Assembly (NCBI RefSeq): GCF_035013165.1
Contig: NZ_JAYGJQ010000001.1
Span: 1,426,001 to 1,490,000 of the forward strand
DNA: 64,000 bases
Direction of reading: 5' to 3'
Origin: Bacteriovorax sp. PP10
Lineage (GTDB): Bacteria; Bdellovibrionota; Bacteriovoracia; Bacteriovoracales; Bacteriovoracaceae
Made by a program: the position numbers and the translations under genes. Positions 60,989 through 64,000 of this stretch are shown piece after piece (within the stretch, counting starts at the first letter, position 1; every line of letters begins with the position of its first letter). The notes beneath the pieces were generated by a model. The model saw nothing but the letters and a program-made list of their open reading frames with translations, made no database searches and was not told the origin of the DNA.

Positions 60989-61726
60989 TTACTTCCATTC
61001 ATATTTGAAAGTGAAAAGGAAACTTGGCTTCGCTGATTTTAATTCAGATTCAAAGCGTCCTGCACCAACGACATAATTCGTATGCCCATTCTGTTTCTTA
61101 AGTAGAAGATACTGTCCATTTTGATTTCCATCACCTTTTTGAAGTTCAACATTTTGAATCAAAACTCCAGTGAACCAAGCGTCAGTAATAGGAGTACCAA
61201 CAATTGCTTCAATTTGATTGGCGATTTCTTTATTGGGAGAAATAAGAGTGTAAGTTGAAGGGTCTACCAATTTTTGACTTTTATCGTCTTTGTTATCGTA
61301 GAAAGCTTTGGTGAATTTAAGATTTCCCATGATCGCAGAAACTTTAAAAAGGGCATTAATGCTCACATCAGTTGAGTTCAAGCTCCCAATGCAATTATTG
61401 TATCTACAGCTGTCATCATCAAAATTCGTAAATCTTCTCAGAAGTTTTCTGGCAACACTAAGTTTAATGAAAGTCACAGGTGCGAATTCTAATTCTGCTT
61501 TTCCACCATAAGTGGAAGGTGAAACCTCTGTGCTGATTTTAGGTCTAATGGCCCCTTCCAGAGGAGAGTCTGATTCGCCCCATAGTGAAAACTTGTAGGC
61601 CACTGTAGGAGTGACTGAGAGTCCCGACGAGTAAGAGCGAGCTGCTGAGTCGAGAGTGTATTCAAGTTCATTTGCATGAAGAGCTGAGCTGATAACTAGT
61701 AATGTCGTGATGAAAAAAGAGCGCAT
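60989..61726 (-). CDS. Outer-membrane beta-barrel-like protein, unknown
   Basis: A 245-residue precursor with a signal peptide (FFITTLLVISSALHANE) and alternating strands (VTPTVAYKFSLWG, KAELEFAPVTFIKLSVARKL, NALFKVSAIMGNLKFTKAF, FLFTFKYEWK at the end). The end lacks a strict C-terminal Phe, but the pattern suggests a small barrel of about 8-10 strands. CAGGA lies 6 bases before ATG 61726. It is upstream of and on the same strand as glpQ (105 bases), so may be co-regulated. A diester porin role is only a guess. Confidence 0.68.
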   Translation of the reverse strand: MRSFFITTLLVISSALHANELEYTLDSAARSYSSGLSVTPTVAYKFSLWGESDSPLEGAIRPKISTEVSPSTYGGKAELEFAPVTFIKLSVARKLLRRFTNFDDDSCRYNNCIGSLNSTDVSINALFKVSAIMGNLKFTKAFYDNKDDKSQKLVDPSTYTLISPNKEIANQIEAIVGTPITDAWFTGVLIQNVELQKGDGNQNGQYLLLKKQNGHTNYVVGAGRFESELKSAKPSFLFTFKYEWK

Positions 61727-61913
61727 ATTTAGTCCTGAAATATTATTTACTACATTCATAAGAAGAGTAACTTCAGGCCTTTAAATGAGCAATGAATAAG
61801 TCATGAATTTCCCGAACACATGTTTGATTGGAAGATATCAGTTACACATGAGTGCCACTAATGATGGCCATAAAAAGATAAAGCTTCTAAGTTCACTTCT
61901 TCTGTTATTCATC

Positions 61914-61941
61914 ACTTAAAAAATGCTGGAATTTTTTAAGT
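61914..61941. repeat. Perfect 10-bp inverted repeat
   Basis: ACTTAAAAAA (61914-61923) and TTTTTTAAGT (61932-61941) around 8 bases. It lies in the 249-base region between divergent genes, 68 bases before the lytic transglycosylase-like start. Operator or attenuator; unknown. Confidence 0.4.
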
Positions 61942-62008
61942 AGTGGCTATATATGAAAAGTCTAAAGTTAGTACTAATTGTTTTTTGATCTCAAATTATA
62001 ATTAGAGA

Positions 62009-62695
62009 ATGAAAACAATAATTATTAATTTTACCAATAGAAAGGACAAAGAATTAATCTTTAAAGTGGCCCTGCTTTCTACGCTGGCAGTAGGCGTGTA
62101 TCTTCAAAGACCAAAAAATTTAAAAATAGAGGCCATAAAGATAAACAGTATCTACAATGACAATTATGGTGATTTTGATAGGGAGAATATCCCGAATAAA
62201 CCACCAGTGATTGCGAAGATGATTTCAGCTTTGAAACCTGGACTTAGTTCTGCCGAAAGACATGATGTGGCCATGAAGATTCACCATGCCCTAAAGAAGC
62301 ATAATATTGCTCCACAGATTGTCGTGGCCATCATCGATACAGAAAGTAGTTTTACCCAGAATTTGGTCTCATCGACGGGCGATTTGTCTATGGCACAAGT
62401 CAACGTGGAAATTTGGAATAAAGAGTTTCAACGCATGAATTTAGAGTTAATAGATGTAGAAAGAGTGAAAACAGATGAAGTGTACTCTCTGGAGAAAATG
62501 GCACAGATTTTAGAGATTCTCAAAACACGTTATGAGAAAAAAGATCGTAGATGGTACGCTCGTTATCATTCGAAAACGAAAAAGCATAAACGAGTTTATC
62601 TTGCGAAACTTGAATCTCGAATGAAGCGCCTGGAAAAATTAAATCTTGCGCTTAAGAAGCCAACCGAACCACGTCTGGTTGCTCAGGTTAACTAA
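62009..62695 (+). CDS. Lytic transglycosylase-like (SLT) protein
   Basis: A 228-residue protein with an N-terminal hydrophobic segment (ELIFKVALLSTLAVGVYL), likely a membrane anchor, then an SLT-type domain: APQIVVAIIDTESSFTQNLV (catalytic Glu) and SSTGDLSMAQVNVEIW (the GLMQ-like motif, changed to LSMAQV). The basic helical C-terminus (MKRLEKLNLALKK) is unusual. It is expected to cleave peptidoglycan. Its 3' end overlaps the next gene by 8 bases, tail to tail. Confidence 0.82.
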   Translation: MKTIIINFTNRKDKELIFKVALLSTLAVGVYLQRPKNLKIEAIKINSIYNDNYGDFDRENIPNKPPVIAKMISALKPGLSSAERHDVAMKIHHALKKHNIAPQIVVAIIDTESSFTQNLVSSTGDLSMAQVNVEIWNKEFQRMNLELIDVERVKTDEVYSLEKMAQILEILKTRYEKKDRRWYARYHSKTKKHKRVYLAKLESRMKRLEKLNLALKKPTEPRLVAQVN

Positions 62696-63257
62696 TAATC
62701 TTATTTCGATTTTTAAAGCGACGAATAATGATAGGGATGATGACCATACAACCTAAAATGATAAGTGTTGTCGTTGTCCCATCTCCTAAAAGGTTATTCA
62801 GCCATAAAGTAGAAACCATCAACAGAGTGAAAAACATCATATCGCCGGCAATGGCGATCATCCATCCACTAATAAAACCATGTCCGGCCGCAACTGCGAC
62901 TGCTCGTCCTGTCATTGGGTCTACGCCAAAGGCAATAAGGATAAGAGCGAATGGACCTGTATTGTTACCATAATGCTCTGTCGTTTTTTTAACCATCGCT
63001 TTAAAGGCTAAACTCAAGCGCTCCATTGAAGGTTTGTTTTTCCCAAGTTTGATAAAGAGAATCAGAAGAGGCTCAAACACACAGGCGAGTATGATATCAG
63101 AGATGAAGTACAAAAACATCATCATGGGCCAGCCAATGCCGTACTTGCGGGCAAGAATAACTCCCGCGGGAATTCCTCCACCGATAGGAACCAGGAAAAT
63201 AGCTAGGACTTTCCATAGATGCGGTAGAGAATTGGGGTTGGTCATTGCGATGTTCAT
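62688..63257 (-). CDS. Polytopic membrane protein (COG2426-like)
   Basis: A 189-residue inner-membrane protein with five predicted helices. The pattern IFLVPIGGGIPAGVILARKY, then GIGWPMMMFLYFISDIILAC and EPLLILF, resembles the putative small multidrug export family (COG2426), which is itself uncharacterised. Confidence in the family is moderate. No operon partner. Confidence 0.65.
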   Translation of the reverse strand: MNIAMTNPNSLPHLWKVLAIFLVPIGGGIPAGVILARKYGIGWPMMMFLYFISDIILACVFEPLLILFIKLGKNKPSMERLSLAFKAMVKKTTEHYGNNTGPFALILIAFGVDPMTGRAVAVAAGHGFISGWMIAIAGDMMFFTLLMVSTLWLNNLLGDGTTTTLIILGCMVIIPIIIRRFKNRNKIIS

Positions 63258-63335
63258 GTTGCCTTAGTTTTTTAAATTGCTAAACTTATGATATTGGCAG
63301 GACAGGGAATAATCCACAAGAATTCAAGGTGAAAG

Positions 63336-63842
63336 ATGACTCGACCAGATTTTATCAAAAATGTTTCAGAATTAATCACAAATGAATCGTTTTCTTATCC
63401 GGGTGATACTGAAACGTTTGGTACTGGTGCGGCCATGGGAAGAAAGCTGGGGCTTAAGAAGATTGGTGTGAACTACGAAATCTTACAACCAGGGGATCGT
63501 TCCTCGTGGCCACATGCTCATTCACATGATGAAGAGTTCATTCATATTCTCGAAGGGCATCCTGAAATGTGGATTGACGGCCATATTTATCAGCTGGCGC
63601 CTGGAGATTGTGTAGGATTGCCACCAGGAACCGGTCATGCGCATACACTCATTAACAATTCAGACAAAGAAGTGAGGGCCATCGTTATAGGTGATGCTGA
63701 AGGTCAGGAGGACAAGATTTTTTATCCTCTTCACCCTAATCGAAACCAGGAAATGAAGGAAAAGGGCTTCTTTTGGGATAACCATCCAGTGCACAAGCAG
63801 GGTGACCATGATGGTTTTAGTGATAAAAAACGAGTTAAGTAA
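63336..63842 (+). CDS. Cupin-domain protein
   Basis: A 168-residue protein with a cupin core: metal ligands in SWPHAHSHDEEFIHILEGHP (motif 1, H-x-H...E) and DCVGLPPGTGHAHTLIN (motif 2, His), so metal is probably bound. The C-terminal tail has extra His (PVHKQGDHDG). Probably an isomerase or dioxygenase-like or a small-molecule sensor; substrate unknown. GGTGA lies before the ATG. Confidence 0.9.
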   Translation: MTRPDFIKNVSELITNESFSYPGDTETFGTGAAMGRKLGLKKIGVNYEILQPGDRSSWPHAHSHDEEFIHILEGHPEMWIDGHIYQLAPGDCVGLPPGTGHAHTLINNSDKEVRAIVIGDAEGQEDKIFYPLHPNRNQEMKEKGFFWDNHPVHKQGDHDGFSDKKRVK

Positions 63843-63895
63843 GGGCAAAATTGTGATATATAGCTCTATAAATAATAACTAAGCAGGAGATACAT

Positions 63896-64000
63896 ATGAC
63901 TTCAACTAAAGAAGTAAAAGCAAATAGTGAAGAAACTCACGACCACGATCATGGACACGTTCATGGGCCAAACTGCAATCATGGTCACAGTCACGAAGCT
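63896..64000 (+). CDS. His-rich protein, N-terminal part (cut by window edge)
   Basis: The ATG at 63896 has AGGAG 6 bases before it. The 35 codons seen include DHDHGHVHGPNCNHGHSHE, a metal-binding His stretch as found at the start or end of zinc/nickel chaperones (SlyD, COG0523 GTPases), cation efflux proteins or SEC-C proteins. The frame continues past the window, so the family cannot be named. Confidence 0.8.
   Translation, partial: MTSTKEVKANSEETHDHDHGHVHGPNCNHGHSHEA

Noticed and set aside
1-64000. CRISPR arrays, insertion sequences, rRNA genes
   Set aside because: No evenly spaced direct repeats, no transposase-like frames with terminal repeats, and no rRNA-like stretches were seen.

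Overview
The window is AT-rich, densely packed chromosomal DNA (many short intergenic gaps, several ATGA or TAATG overlaps, Rho-independent terminators between convergent genes) from a Gram-negative bacterium. Lipoprotein and secretion signals, an outer-membrane-barrel-like protein, a PmrAB/EptA-like lipid A cluster, an HD-GYP protein, PilZ-like and degenerate receiver proteins and many small Sec-secreted proteins of unknown function are present. The combination suggests a predatory or free-living member of the Bdellovibrionota, closest in style to Bacteriovorax/Peredibacter. This is inference from gene content, not from a marker gene search.

Region 1 (1-25,250) is mainly core genome: pyrE, gltA, an Rsm22-type methyltransferase, three scattered ribosomal protein genes (rpmE, rpmG, rpmB), an HD-GYP protein, a DUF4340/PilZ-like pair, a subtilisin, a sensor kinase paired with a sulfite-oxidase-fold periplasmic protein, an operon of nucleoside-phosphorylase-like + spore-photoproduct-lyase-like radical SAM + 2OG-Fe(II) oxygenase-like proteins, an aldo/keto reductase, a histone-deacetylase-family hydrolase, a HAD 5'-nucleotidase and an NHLRC2-like thioredoxin/NHL protein. 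It ends in a tRNA-Ala(GGC).

Region 2 (25,250-37,200), directly behind the tRNA, is more AT-rich and looks like an accessory zone. It holds small regulator-controlled modules, each with visible palindromic operators (MarR with rhodanese/YceI; TetR with hydrolase/GFA protein and a divergent PhzF; a DUF2239 protein with a methyltransferase), plus decayed genes (a phosphinothricin-acetyltransferase-like remnant, a ynfA remnant). No integrase or transposase was seen.

Region 3 (37,200-53,800) carries envelope functions: an L,D-transpeptidase, MscL, a four-repeat membrane protein, a class A acid phosphatase, a phosphoethanolamine transferase with its own two-component system, a secreted zincin, periplasmic binding proteins, a cyclic-nucleotide-binding protein and a decayed membrane protein gene. 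Region 4 (53,800-64,000) has a MocR regulator divergent from a DUF2917 gene, a YcaC-like hydrolase, a GlpQ phosphodiesterase in one operon with a Fe3+-type ABC transporter, a barrel-like protein, a lytic transglycosylase-like protein, a cupin, and the start of a His-rich protein.

The points most worth checking are the phosphorylase/SPL-like/oxygenase operon, in which the SPL-like enzyme appears to lack the hydrogen-donor cysteine; three genes whose only sensible starts are ATT or ATA behind good ribosome binding sites; a DUF2239 protein that looks like a ribbon-helix-helix repressor with two perfect palindromes in front of it; and the GlpQ-ABC uptake operon.
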